This document shows, one piece after another, positions 32,181 to 40,182 of a DNA stretch of 42,063 nucleotides (the first letter of the stretch is position 1; each line of letters starts with the position of its first letter). The stretch lies in NCBI RefSeq assembly GCF_000177375.1, contig NZ_ADFR01000015.1, forward strand, positions 1-42,063, given 5' to 3'. Under the pieces are notes generated by a model, which was given only the letters and a program-made list of their open reading frames with translations, was not told the DNA's origin and did not search any database. A program made the position numbers and the translations under genes. Origin of the DNA: Bulleidia extructa W1219 (GTDB lineage Bacteria > Bacillota_I > Bacilli_A > Erysipelotrichales > Erysipelotrichaceae).

Positions 32181-33973
32181 CAACGAACTAACTCCCTCGT
32201 CACTTCTTTCAAGTAAGCCAATTCTTCTCCTTGTAAATAAGGACTTAAAATAGAACAAACTTGACTATGATAGTCGTTCAATTGTTTCAACTCTTCATCC
32301 GTTAATAAGGAAATATCAATTGCTTCCACTTCATAAGGCACGTACGTCAAGGTCTCAAAGTGCATAAATTGACCATAAAAATTTTTCTTCCCATTAACCA
32401 CTAATAATTCATTTTCAATTCGAATGCCTAATTCATGAGGTAAATAAACCCCCGGTTCATCTGTTACAATCATTCCCTCTACAAAAGGAACCGGTGGGCG
32501 AAGGCTGGAAAATCCCCACCCAATGCGATGTGGTCCTTCATGAACCGCTAGGACATGACCAACTCCATGTCCTGTTCCACACTGATAATCAATATTTTCT
32601 TTCCACAAAGGTTGACGAGCTAAAATATCTAAGTTATTACCTGTTGTTCCTTTTAAGAAATGAGCCGCCATCAAATCTAAATGCCCCTTTAAAACTAAGG
32701 TATAGTATTTCTTCTCTTCTGCCGTTAAAGGACCTACCGCAATGGTACGAGTGATGTCTGTCGTCCCATCTTTATAGGTTCCACCAGAATCCACTAATAA
32801 GAAACCTTTTTGTTCAAGTTTAGCGTGGCTTTCTTCTGTAGCAGAATAGTGCATCATGGCCCCATTAGCTTGGTAGGCAGAAATCGTTGTAAACGAAGGT
32901 TCAATGTAATCCTGCCCTTCTGATCGCAAAGCATATAACTTATTTTGAGCACTAACTTCTGTCACTTCAGACTTCTTAACTTCATTTTTCAGCCAATAAA
33001 TAAACTTAAATACCGCAACTCCATCTTTCACATGAGCATTCTTCGTACAAGCAATTTCCACTTCGTTCTTCACTGCTCTATAATAAGCGATTGGCGATCT
33101 TTGATCTAAAATCGTATTACCTTGTAAAGCTGCATAGAGTTTCGAATTTAGAGTATCTAAATCAGCTAAAACCACTTTATTTTGAAGCTTTAATAAATCC
33201 GTTTCAATTTCCTCATAATCCTTAACTGTCACACCATTGTCTTCCAAATGAGCTTTTACTAACGCGTTTACTTTCTTTTCATCTACATAGTAGTTCACTT
33301 CATTAGCACTCATTAACACAAACGCATACGCCACTGGTGTGTTCTCAATATCATCGCCTCGAAGATTCAATAGCCAGCAAGGATCCTCTAAAGTACTAAC
33401 GAATAATTCATCCGCTCCAACTTCTTCCATAGCCTTTCTGGTTCGAGCAATTTTATCTTTCGCTGAAACACCTGTAAACTTCGTATCTAACACATACAAA
33501 GCCGCTTCTGGCATCCTAGGGCGTTCTTCCCAAATTCGACCCACAAGATCCACATCATTTACGATGGAAGCTTTTTTCTGAGCTAACTTTTTTTCTAAAA
33601 ACAACATGGTTCTAGCGCTCACCACAGAACCATCAAAACCTAAGACACCATGATCCGGTGTCTGTTCCACTAAGAAATCCAGCGGATTGGGAACTCCCTC
33701 TTGACGAAGACGCATCAATTCAACCTGTGTTCCAGCCAATTCATTTTCAGCTTGTGTAAAATAACGACCATCCGTCCATAAACCAGCAAAATCTTTGGTA
33801 ACAATCACGCAACCCGATTCTCCACTAAAACCAGATATATAAGACTTGGCTTTAAAGTAATCTGCTGTATATTCTTCCGATAAATGATCATCTTCATTTG
33901 GAACATAATACACGTCCAAATGGTTCTCCCTCATCAACTGACGAAGTGCTTCTATTCTTTCATTTACTGTCAT
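32180..33973 (-). CDS. pepP: Aminopeptidase P family protein (Xaa-Pro aminopeptidase, long three-domain form)
   Basis: A 597-residue M24 metallopeptidase that removes an N-terminal residue next to proline. Two creatinase-N-like domains (about 5-130 and 160-315) precede the pita-bread catalytic domain. Metal ligands: Asp in VDSGGTYKDG and TTDITRT, His in GHGVGHVLAVHEGP, Glu in DEPGVYLPHELGIRIENE. The C-terminal M24_C tail is present. The length equals the long cytosolic eukaryote-like form common in Firmicutes. AGAGGTGA precedes the ATG. Confidence 0.95.
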   Translation of the reverse strand: MTVNERIEALRQLMRENHLDVYYVPNEDDHLSEEYTADYFKAKSYISGFSGESGCVIVTKDFAGLWTDGRYFTQAENELAGTQVELMRLRQEGVPNPLDFLVEQTPDHGVLGFDGSVVSARTMLFLEKKLAQKKASIVNDVDLVGRIWEERPRMPEAALYVLDTKFTGVSAKDKIARTRKAMEEVGADELFVSTLEDPCWLLNLRGDDIENTPVAYAFVLMSANEVNYYVDEKKVNALVKAHLEDNGVTVKDYEEIETDLLKLQNKVVLADLDTLNSKLYAALQGNTILDQRSPIAYYRAVKNEVEIACTKNAHVKDGVAVFKFIYWLKNEVKKSEVTEVSAQNKLYALRSEGQDYIEPSFTTISAYQANGAMMHYSATEESHAKLEQKGFLLVDSGGTYKDGTTDITRTIAVGPLTAEEKKYYTLVLKGHLDLMAAHFLKGTTGNNLDILARQPLWKENIDYQCGTGHGVGHVLAVHEGPHRIGWGFSSLRPPVPFVEGMIVTDEPGVYLPHELGIRIENELLVVNGKKNFYGQFMHFETLTYVPYEVEAIDISLLTDEELKQLNDYHSQVCSILSPYLQGEELAYLKEVTRELVR

Positions 33974-34040
33974 AATTCACCTCTTTAATGTATGTGTTAT
34001 TTATTATATCCCTTTTAGTAAGGTCAGGCTAACAAAGCCG

Positions 34041-34622
34041 TTATTTTCTTTCTTCAATCTCATCTCTTCTATAATACTCTTCTTCTAAAATACCCATAGT
34101 AATAACATCATAATACCGCCCACGATGGTACGAAGCTGCTCTTCTCACACCTTCTTTCACAAAACCCACTTTTTCATAGACATGAATCGCTGAATCATTA
34201 TAAGAAAATACATTCAATTCTACTTTATGGGCATTCAATTCTTCAAATGCCAACTCAATTCCTTTTCTCATTGCCTCGGATCCATATCCATGTCCTTGAT
34301 AATCCGGCCCAATAAAAATACCTAATGTAGCAATTCTTTCCGGTAAAGTTAAACCAAAGCAGGATAGATGACCCACCACTTTTCCTTCATGATTTTCAAT
34401 TGTTAAACCAAAACCATCTTTTTTTTCATTACTTGACCATTCCATAAATAACTGATCATTTTTTTCTTCATAAGTTGGAAACAAGCGGGAACGATTCCCA
34501 AGCAATAAAGAATCTTCATTCCACCATTTTGCAAAAATAGCCCGATCACTTTCCGTTGTTCCTCTTAAACGAATTTTATCTCCTTGCAATAATTGATTTC
34601 GATATTGAATTAGTTCCTTCAT
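34041..34622 (-). CDS. GNAT family acetyltransferase (RimJ/RimL-like)
   Basis: A 193-residue N-acetyltransferase. The acetyl-CoA pyrophosphate loop is GPDYQGHGYGSEAM (motif Q/RxxGxG/A), preceded by ATLGIFI and followed by LNVFSYNDSAIHVYEKVGFVKEGVRR, typical of the RimJ/RimL/SpeG branch. Acceptor unknown. The ATG at 34622 has GAGG 6 nt upstream; a GTG four codons earlier is part of that site. Its own promoter lies after the terminator at 34653. Confidence 0.9.
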   Translation of the reverse strand: MKELIQYRNQLLQGDKIRLRGTTESDRAIFAKWWNEDSLLLGNRSRLFPTYEEKNDQLFMEWSSNEKKDGFGLTIENHEGKVVGHLSCFGLTLPERIATLGIFIGPDYQGHGYGSEAMRKGIELAFEELNAHKVELNVFSYNDSAIHVYEKVGFVKEGVRRAASYHRGRYYDVITMGILEEEYYRRDEIEERK

Positions 34623-34652
34623 ATTAAACCTCACTATTCTAAGTATAACCTA

Positions 34653-34679
34653 AAAAAGAGTGTCCGTTTGACACTCTTT
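34653..34679 (-). terminator. Intrinsic terminator of the downstream peptide module
   Basis: On the minus strand AAAGAGTGTC-AAAC-GGACACTCTTTTTT. Two further small hairpins precede it: GCGAG-GTAA-CTCGC (34683-34696) and TGGAAT-ACGAG-ATTCCA (34700-34716). It ends the transcript of repeat copy 1. Confidence 0.85.
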
Positions 34680-34734
34680 CTTGCGAGTTACCTCGCTGTT
34701 GGAATCTCGTATTCCAAACCACTTATTTTATCAA

Positions 34735-34855
34735 CTATTCAATTTTTCCTAACTTAAATTGTACATGGGTATATACCCCCTTGCCTGTTTTCTCTAATTC
34801 TTTTAGCCAGGCCACTAAAAGAACGCTACCTTAATTCGAGAAGAATCTCCTTCAT
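34735..34855 (-). CDS. Short-peptide frame of copy 1; possible +1-frameshift product of 39 residues
   Basis: With AAAGGAG 8 nt upstream, the ATG at 34855 opens MKEILLELR, stopping at TAG (34826-34828) in the context AGG-TAG-C. One base forward a frame continues as SVLLVAWLKELEKTGKGVYTH to a TAG at 34735-34737. A +1 slip at AGG would give a 39-residue amphipathic peptide. Alternatively the 9-residue peptide is a leader and the rest starts at an inner GTG, or the frame is simply broken. The frame break is the same in both copies. Function unknown. Confidence 0.4.
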
Positions 34856-34947
34856 AACTTGCGCTCCTTTCTGTCCAAAGGGGACACTTTTTACACCTTC
34901 ATCATACCTCTTTTTTATTCTTTTCCAAGTCTGTTTTTTAAAAATTA
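34755..34947 (-). repeat. 193-bp direct repeat, copy 1 (promoter plus short-peptide module)
   Basis: Nearly identical to 35480-35672 in the same orientation; I count about five substitutions and a difference in one G-tract (5 against 7). Each copy contains a full promoter, an AAAGGAG ribosome binding site, a 9-codon frame and a longer frame one base on. Weaker similarity continues about 30 nt further. There is no transposase and no terminal inverted repeat, so it is a local duplication, not an insertion sequence. Confidence 0.9.
34901..34928 (-). promoter_or_regulatory. Promoter of repeat copy 1
   Basis: On the minus strand -35 TTGGAA (34923-34928), 16-nt spacer, -10 TATGAT (34901-34906). 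Confidence 0.65.
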
Positions 34948-35007
34948 TTTGATGTATAATTATTCTATGAGCCATCTAGAAAAGAGGGGCTTTTTTAATC
35001 ACATCAT

Positions 35008-35175
35008 TTACTTAAAAATTGAAAGAAAAACCATACACAAAGCAATACTCATCAGTATTATCACCGCCAACTGTACATACTGATTTTTAATAAACCGATA
35101 ATGCTTAATTTTCTCATGTAAAAAAAGACTAAAAATAATTGCCGATAAAACTAATGCATACTCTACCCAAGACAC
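35008..35175 (-). CDS. 55-residue two-helix membrane protein, possible immunity protein
   Basis: A GTG start at 35175 with GGGAGGGG about 5 nt upstream opens a 55-codon frame beginning MSWVEYALVLSAIIFSLFLH, a basic loop EKIKHYRFIKNQ, then a second hydrophobic helix LAVIILMSIALCMVFLSIF. It overlaps the 3' end of the bacteriocin-like gene by 47 nt in another frame. Small two-helix membrane proteins placed directly after a bacteriocin gene are often immunity proteins; that role is an inference. I know of no named homologue. Confidence 0.6.
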   Translation of the reverse strand: MSWVEYALVLSAIIFSLFLHEKIKHYRFIKNQYVQLAVIILMSIALCMVFLSIFK

Positions 35176-35434
35176 AAAACCACCCCTCCCTTGGATAACA
35201 TCTATATGTTAACCACCAATTAACATCCAAAATAACACCATTGCCAGGTCTATTAGCATTATAATCCACTGTATCTGCAATAGAATAGGCATAGAGAGCC
35301 GACAATCCGCTTGGCAAAGATCCTATCCCACCAAAGATTGCCCCAGCCAACGCAGCCGCTCCTGCATCAACATGTGCATTCATTCTGACATTATATGCAT
35401 AATCTCTAGCTGAGAAAACTTTCGATCTATACAT
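35129..35434 (-). CDS. Small Gly/Ala-rich bacteriocin-like peptide
   Basis: A 101-residue protein with a charged N-terminal part (MYRSKVFSARDYAYNVRMNA), then a Gly/Ala-rich hydrophobic stretch AGAAALAGAIFGGIGSLPSG and a motif NRPGNGVILDVNWWLTYR near residues 65-82, a layout seen in unmodified bacteriocin-like peptides. There is no double-glycine leader or Sec signal, so export is unclear. GGGAGAGGGAG precedes the ATG. It follows the peptide frame of repeat copy 2, whose promoter probably drives it, and overlaps a possible immunity gene. No transporter or protease gene is adjacent. Function is an inference. Confidence 0.55.
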   Translation of the reverse strand: MYRSKVFSARDYAYNVRMNAHVDAGAAALAGAIFGGIGSLPSGLSALYAYSIADTVDYNANRPGNGVILDVNWWLTYRCYPREGWFCVLGRVCISFIGNYF

Positions 35435-35458
35435 AGCAACTCCCTCTCCCCCTTTACT

Positions 35459-35582
35459 TCACACTTCCATGTAATCATCTAAATTGTACATGGGTATATA
35501 CCCCCCCTTGCCTGTTTTCCCTAATTCTTTTAGCCGGACCACTAAAAGAACGCTACCTTAATTCGAGAAGAATCTCCTTCAT
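35459..35582 (-). CDS. Short-peptide frame of copy 2; possible +1-frameshift product of 40 residues
   Basis: The ATG at 35582 (AAAGGAG 8 nt upstream) again gives MKEILLELR, then TAG (35553-35555) in the context AGG-TAG-C. The +1 frame continues SVLLVVRLKELGKTGKGGYI and, after a tract of seven G, ends YNLDDYMEV at TGA 35459-35461. Because copy 1 has five G, the two copies use different frames after the tract and so have unlike C-termini. The frame ends 24 nt before the ATG of the bacteriocin-like gene. Confidence 0.4.
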
Positions 35583-35672
35583 AACTTGTGCTCCTTTCTG
35601 TCCAAAGGGGACACTTTTTACACCTTCATCATACCTCTTTTTTATTCTTTTCCAAGTCTGTTTTTTAAAAAA
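35480..35672 (-). repeat. 193-bp direct repeat, copy 2
   Basis: Same orientation as copy 1 at 34755-34947 and about 97% identical by eye. It lies directly upstream of the bacteriocin-like gene and supplies its promoter. Recombination between the two copies would remove the bacteriocin-like and membrane-protein genes in one 725-bp deletion. Confidence 0.9.
35628..35655 (-). promoter_or_regulatory. Promoter of repeat copy 2 and the bacteriocin-like cassette
   Basis: On the minus strand -35 TTGGAA (35650-35655), 16-nt spacer, -10 TATGAT (35628-35633), identical to copy 1. GGGTATATACCC, a perfect 12-bp palindrome (35492-35503 and its equivalent in copy 1), lies downstream and could be an operator. 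Confidence 0.65.
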
Positions 35673-35752
35673 TATTTATTGTATAACGTTCTTATGGGCA
35701 TCCAAACAATGATGCACTTTTTTATTTTCAACTGCTTATCTTGATTAAAATT

Positions 35753-35780
35753 TTGGATGTTTTTCCTTTTGCCTTATACT
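35753..35780 (+). promoter_or_regulatory. Promoter of the Nudix hydrolase gene
   Basis: TTGGAT (35753-35758), 16-nt spacer, TATACT (35775-35780), then AAAAGGAGG before the ATG at 35801. Confidence 0.65.
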
Positions 35781-35800
35781 AAAAAGAAAAGGAGGTTCTT

Positions 35801-36631
35801 ATGATTCAAGATATTTATCCCTACATCATGATGAATCACTATCATCCTCATCAAAAGCCTAAGAAAGGGGATAAAATTTTTTACTTTGAAGATAATCAAG
35901 TCATTACAAAACCGGATGGACGCTTCTTTCAATATGAAGATTGTATTGAGAATGAAAGCTACATTTATTTGTTCTCAATGGGAACTCACCACTTCTTTCT
36001 AAGCGACATTCGCTCTTTACAACATAGTTCTTTTTCTGCCCGTCAACTTCGCTATTACGAACCTCAATTTCTTGGTTTTGCGGCTTTAACCGCTCTCCAT
36101 TTGTTCCACTGGTACACTGAAAATAAATATTGTGGGAAATGTGGTCATTTGTTTGAACTGGATCAAAAAGAAAGAGCACTTCATTGCCCTTATTGTCAAA
36201 ACATCGTTTATCCTAAAATTTCTCCTGCCATGATTGTAGCTATTCTTAATCAAAAAGGTCAATTATTAGTCACTAAATACGCTCAAGGAGACTATCAAAA
36301 ATACGCTTTAATAGCAGGCTATGCTGAAATAGGCGAAACCATCGAACAAACCGTTCTTCGAGAAGTTCAAGAAGAAACAGGATTAAAAGTTAAAAATCTT
36401 CATTATTATAAATCTCAACCATGGGGATTCTCTTCTTCTCTTCTCTTCGGTTTCTTTGCTCAAGTAGATGGTGATGAGACCATTCATATGGATCAACAAG
36501 AACTTCGTTTAGCTAGATGGGCTAATCCCCATGAAGACTTAGATACCAATGGTGTCGCTTCTTTAACAGGAGAAATGATAGAATTATTCTTAACCGGACG
36601 ATACAAAGATTTCTATACTTTGGAAAAGTAA
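35801..36631 (+). CDS. nudC: NAD(H) diphosphatase NudC
   Basis: A 276-residue Nudix enzyme that hydrolyses NADH (and, in known NudC, decaps NAD-capped RNA). The four-cysteine zinc ribbon is CGKCGHLFEL and HCPYCQN (about 111-133), followed by the Nudix box GYAEIGETIEQTVLREVQEETGL (about 167-189). The SQPWGFSSSLL sequence matches the NudC-specific SQPWPFPxS element with two changes. AAAAGGAGG gives a strong start. It ends in a bidirectional terminator shared with prfB. Confidence 0.93.
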   Translation: MIQDIYPYIMMNHYHPHQKPKKGDKIFYFEDNQVITKPDGRFFQYEDCIENESYIYLFSMGTHHFFLSDIRSLQHSSFSARQLRYYEPQFLGFAALTALHLFHWYTENKYCGKCGHLFELDQKERALHCPYCQNIVYPKISPAMIVAILNQKGQLLVTKYAQGDYQKYALIAGYAEIGETIEQTVLREVQEETGLKVKNLHYYKSQPWGFSSSLLFGFFAQVDGDETIHMDQQELRLARWANPHEDLDTNGVASLTGEMIELFLTGRYKDFYTLEK

Positions 36632-36653
36632 AAAAGAGCAACTGCTCTTTTTT
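36630..36653. terminator. Bidirectional terminator between nudC and prfB
   Basis: AAAAAAGAGCA and TGCTCTTTTTT form a perfect stem with T-tracts on both strands, at the ends of the convergent genes. Confidence 0.92.
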
Positions 36654-37750
36654 ATAGTTGGCTTCGCAAATACGAATCGATGAAGCCCTCAATATCTCCA
36701 TCCATAACCGATTGCACATTGCCTACTTCATAACCTGTTCTTAAATCTTTAACCATTGTATATGGTGCAAAAACATAGGAACGAATTTGTGATCCCCATT
36801 CATTGGCTTTCACTTCACCTTTAATTTCAGAAGCTCTTTGTTCTTGTTCACGAATCTTGAGCTGCAATAGCTTAGATTTCAACATATTCAAACAAGTTTC
36901 CCTATTCTGAAGTTGTGAACGTTGAGATTGAGAAAAAACCGTAATTCCTGTCGGCTTATGTGTCATCCGAACCGCTGAATCAGTTTTATTAATATGCTGA
37001 CCTCCAGCTCCTGAAGAACGCATCGTAATCACATCCAAATCTTTATCTTCAATTTCAATTTCCAAATCATCCTCAAACTCCGGCATAATTTCCACCGAGG
37101 CAAAAGAAGTATGTCTTCTAGCATTTGAATCAAAAGGAGAAATGCGCACCAGCCGATGCACCCCATTTTCCGCCTTCAAATATCCATATGCCATATTACC
37201 TGAAACACGCATCGAAACTGACTTCACACCCGCTTCTTCTCCCGGTTGATAGTCCAAAACGTCTAAATGATATCCTTTTCTTTCCGCAAAACGGGTATAC
37301 ATGCGATATAACATTCCCGCCCAGTCCATTGCTTCCGTTCCACCAGCTCCCGGATGAATTTCTAAAATCGCATTGTGGTCATCATAAGGGCCAGATAGCA
37401 AAACACGAACCTCAAATAGTGCATAATCTTGATCATATTGGACATATTCTTCTTCCACCAATTCTTTCATATCTTCATCCAAAGAAGATTGTAATTCCGT
37501 AACGGAAGCTAATAAATCCAAGGTTGTTTCATACAACTTGGTATGTTGATCAACCAAGTCTTTCAAACTATTGTTTTCTTTAATGATTTTTTGAGCTTTC
37601 TTTTGATCATTCCAAAAGTCTTCCTGTGCCATCAAATCATTGTTTTTTTGAATTTCTTGTTTCTTCTGATCTAAGTCAAAGCGAGTAGCCAAGCGACTCC
37701 AATTTGGCTTGGCGTTGACTTAAGATCTGTTTTAATTCATACAATTCCAT
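36652..37750 (-). CDS. prfB: Peptide chain release factor 2, with programmed +1 frameshift
   Basis: Terminates translation at UGA and UAA. The gene starts at ATG 37750, overlapping the secA stop (TAATG). Codon 25 is an in-frame TGA (37676-37678) in the canonical slip site CTT-TGA-C; a +1 shift reads CTT then GAC and continues to give 365 residues, the normal RF2 length. The anticodon-like tripeptide SPF is in RISPFDSNAR, and the catalytic GGQ is in SSGAGGQHINKT. The Shine-Dalgarno-like stimulator that usually sits 3 nt before CTT is absent here; the nearest GGAG is about 17 nt away. A TTG start at 37692 would give an artefactual shorter frame. Confidence 0.96.
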
Positions 37751-40098
37751 TAAGCTACCTCTTCTTGTTTAACCACTTGAACGTTCATACAATAATTCAC
37801 CACATCTTGTGAAATATTTCTTTGCATATCTTCAAACATTTGGAAACCTTCGGATACATACGCTTGTAAAGGATTACTTTGAGCATACGAACGTAACCCA
37901 ATTCCGTCTCTTAGTTTGGACATATTATCAATATGATCCGACCAAGCACGATCAATCACACTTAAAGTCATATTTCGTTCAAAATCCTGAATTTGATCAC
38001 GAACCGGTTCAATTTTTTGATCATAATCTTCCCAAGCTTTCTCTGTACTGAAATCCATTACCTGTTCATCATTCATCCCTTCAATATCTTCTATCCTCAC
38101 AATACCTTCAAAGCCCAAACTATCCAACGCCTTCACATAATCATCTACATTCAATTGACGTGACTCAGGATTCACATGAGAAGCCACCAAATCAGAAATG
38201 ACTCGTTTAAACATACTTTCAATGAAACTATGGATATCTTCATGTTCTAAAATGTAATCCCGCTGTTCATACATTGTTTCACGTTGTTGACGCATAACGT
38301 CATCATATTGAAGAAGTTGTTTACGAGCATCATAGTTAACTCCCTCCACCCGTTTTTGTGCGGAAGAAATCGAACGAGTAGCCACTTTGGATTCGATCGC
38401 TGTATCCCCTAAAGATGCGAACAGAGATTCAAATCGTTCTGGAGCGAATCGTATCATCAAATCATCCTGTACAGAGATATAAAAACGAGACATTCCCGGA
38501 TCACCCTGACGACCAGAACGACCACGTAACTGGTTATCAATACGACGAGATTCGTGTCTTTCAGAGCCGAGAACACATAAACCACCTAATTCACGAACCC
38601 CTTCTCCAAGCTTAATATCGGTACCACGACCCGCCATATTGGTCGCAATCGTAACCGAACCGATTTGTCCTGCCTTAGCGATAATTTCCGCTTCTCGTTG
38701 ATGATTCTTTGCATTTAAAACTTCGTGGTGAATATGGCGCTCTTTCAAATATTTTGAAATCAATTCTGAAGTTTCTACTGCAATCGTACCCACTAAAACA
38801 GGTTGCCCTATCTCATGACGTTCCACCACTTCATCTACCAAAGCTGAAAATTTTGCCTTCTTAGTTCCATAAACTGCATCCGGATAATCCACCCGAATAA
38901 CCGGACGATTGGTAGGAACTTCCACCACATACATATTGTAAATTTCCAAGAATTCTTCTTCTTCCGTCTTAGCAGTACCGGTCATACCGGCTAACTTGTT
39001 ATATAAACGGAAGAAATTCTGATATGTGATAGTAGCTAAAGTAGTTGTTTCCTGCTTAATAGAAATTCCCTCTTTAGCTTCTACCGCCTGATGTAATCCA
39101 TCCGACCATTGACGACCCGGCATCAAACGTCCTGTATTTGGATCAACAATCACAATCTCATCATTTTCTGTGTCCACTAAGTAATCAATATCACAAATCA
39201 TAATATAGTTCGCTTTTAAAGCTTGGTTAATATGATGCAACAATTGTGTATAAGCCAAGTTGTACAAATTATCAATCTTAAACGCTTTTTCCGCCTTATG
39301 CACACCAAATTCTGTCAATTGAACTGTCTTTGATTTAACATCTAATTCATAGTCTTCATCTTTATGTAAAGACTTCACAAAACGGTCAGCTTGTAAGTAT
39401 AGGTTTGCCGTTTGTTTCTTGCCACCAGAGATAATTAATGGCGTTCTGGATTCATCAATCAAAATAGAGTCTACTTCATCGACAATCGCAAAATTTAAGC
39501 CTCTTAAAACACGGTCATTTAATTCTGTTACCATATTGTCTCTTAAATAGTCAAAGCCTAATTCTGAATTAGTGGTATAAGTAATATCACAAGCGTAGGC
39601 CGCTCTTTTTTCAGATGGTGTTAACTGGCGAAGATTCAAACCGACACTTAATCCCAGAAAACGGTGAATCTGTCCCATCCATTCCGAGTCACGTTGGCTT
39701 AAGTATTCATTGACCGTCACCACATGAACCCCTTTTCCTTCCAAAGCGTTTAAATATACCGCCATTACAGAAGTTAAGGTTTTTCCTTCCCCGGTTTTCA
39801 TTTCCGCAATATCGCCTTGTTGCATAACGGTTGCTCCAATTAGCTGAACCGGATATGGAAATTCTCCAATCACCCGCTTACAAGCCTCTCTTGCCGTAGC
39901 GAAAGCTTCGACATAAATATCATCTAAGCTTTCCCCATTTTCTAAACGCTCTTTAAACTCAACGGTTTTATGTTGCAATTGTTCATCGCTTAGTTGTGCA
40001 TATTCTTCTTCCAATGCCAAAATCGGCTGAATCTGTTTTTCTAATTTAGCCAGTTTTCTTGCATCTTCATTAAAAAGTCTTGTTAAAAAATTCGCCAT
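37750..40098 (-). CDS. secA: Protein translocase ATPase SecA
   Basis: Motor that drives secreted and lipoproteins through SecYEG. It has the Walker A motif MKTGEGKTL (about 102-110), DEVDSILID (DEAD motif), the GTAKTEEEEF preprotein region, and the second helicase domain with TNMAGRGTDI and QLRGRSGRQGDPG. At 782 residues it is shorter than the common 830-900 because the C-terminal zinc domain (CxCxSGx8CH) is absent; it ends at the helical scaffold (NVQVVKQEEVA). It has GAGGAAAA upstream. It overlaps prfB by 1 nt; secA-prfB is a common pairing in Firmicutes. Confidence 0.97.
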   Translation of the reverse strand: MANFLTRLFNEDARKLAKLEKQIQPILALEEEYAQLSDEQLQHKTVEFKERLENGESLDDIYVEAFATAREACKRVIGEFPYPVQLIGATVMQQGDIAEMKTGEGKTLTSVMAVYLNALEGKGVHVVTVNEYLSQRDSEWMGQIHRFLGLSVGLNLRQLTPSEKRAAYACDITYTTNSELGFDYLRDNMVTELNDRVLRGLNFAIVDEVDSILIDESRTPLIISGGKKQTANLYLQADRFVKSLHKDEDYELDVKSKTVQLTEFGVHKAEKAFKIDNLYNLAYTQLLHHINQALKANYIMICDIDYLVDTENDEIVIVDPNTGRLMPGRQWSDGLHQAVEAKEGISIKQETTTLATITYQNFFRLYNKLAGMTGTAKTEEEEFLEIYNMYVVEVPTNRPVIRVDYPDAVYGTKKAKFSALVDEVVERHEIGQPVLVGTIAVETSELISKYLKERHIHHEVLNAKNHQREAEIIAKAGQIGSVTIATNMAGRGTDIKLGEGVRELGGLCVLGSERHESRRIDNQLRGRSGRQGDPGMSRFYISVQDDLMIRFAPERFESLFASLGDTAIESKVATRSISSAQKRVEGVNYDARKQLLQYDDVMRQQRETMYEQRDYILEHEDIHSFIESMFKRVISDLVASHVNPESRQLNVDDYVKALDSLGFEGIVRIEDIEGMNDEQVMDFSTEKAWEDYDQKIEPVRDQIQDFERNMTLSVIDRAWSDHIDNMSKLRDGIGLRSYAQSNPLQAYVSEGFQMFEDMQRNISQDVVNYCMNVQVVKQEEVA

Positions 40099-40182
40099 AA
40101 TTTACTTTTCCTCGCATAATAACTCAGGCTAATTATAAGGAAATACACCCTAAAAGGCAATCGAACCAACTTTATTATTCCT

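Noticed and set aside
34755-35672. The two 193-bp repeats as ends of an insertion sequence or as attachment sites
   Set aside because: There is no transposase or integrase, no terminal inverted repeat and no target duplication; each copy is a promoter plus coding module.
37692-37692. TTG start for prfB in the zero frame
   Set aside because: It lacks a ribosome binding site and the conserved N-terminal helix; the upstream ATG with the CTT-TGA-C slip site gives the normal RF2 length.
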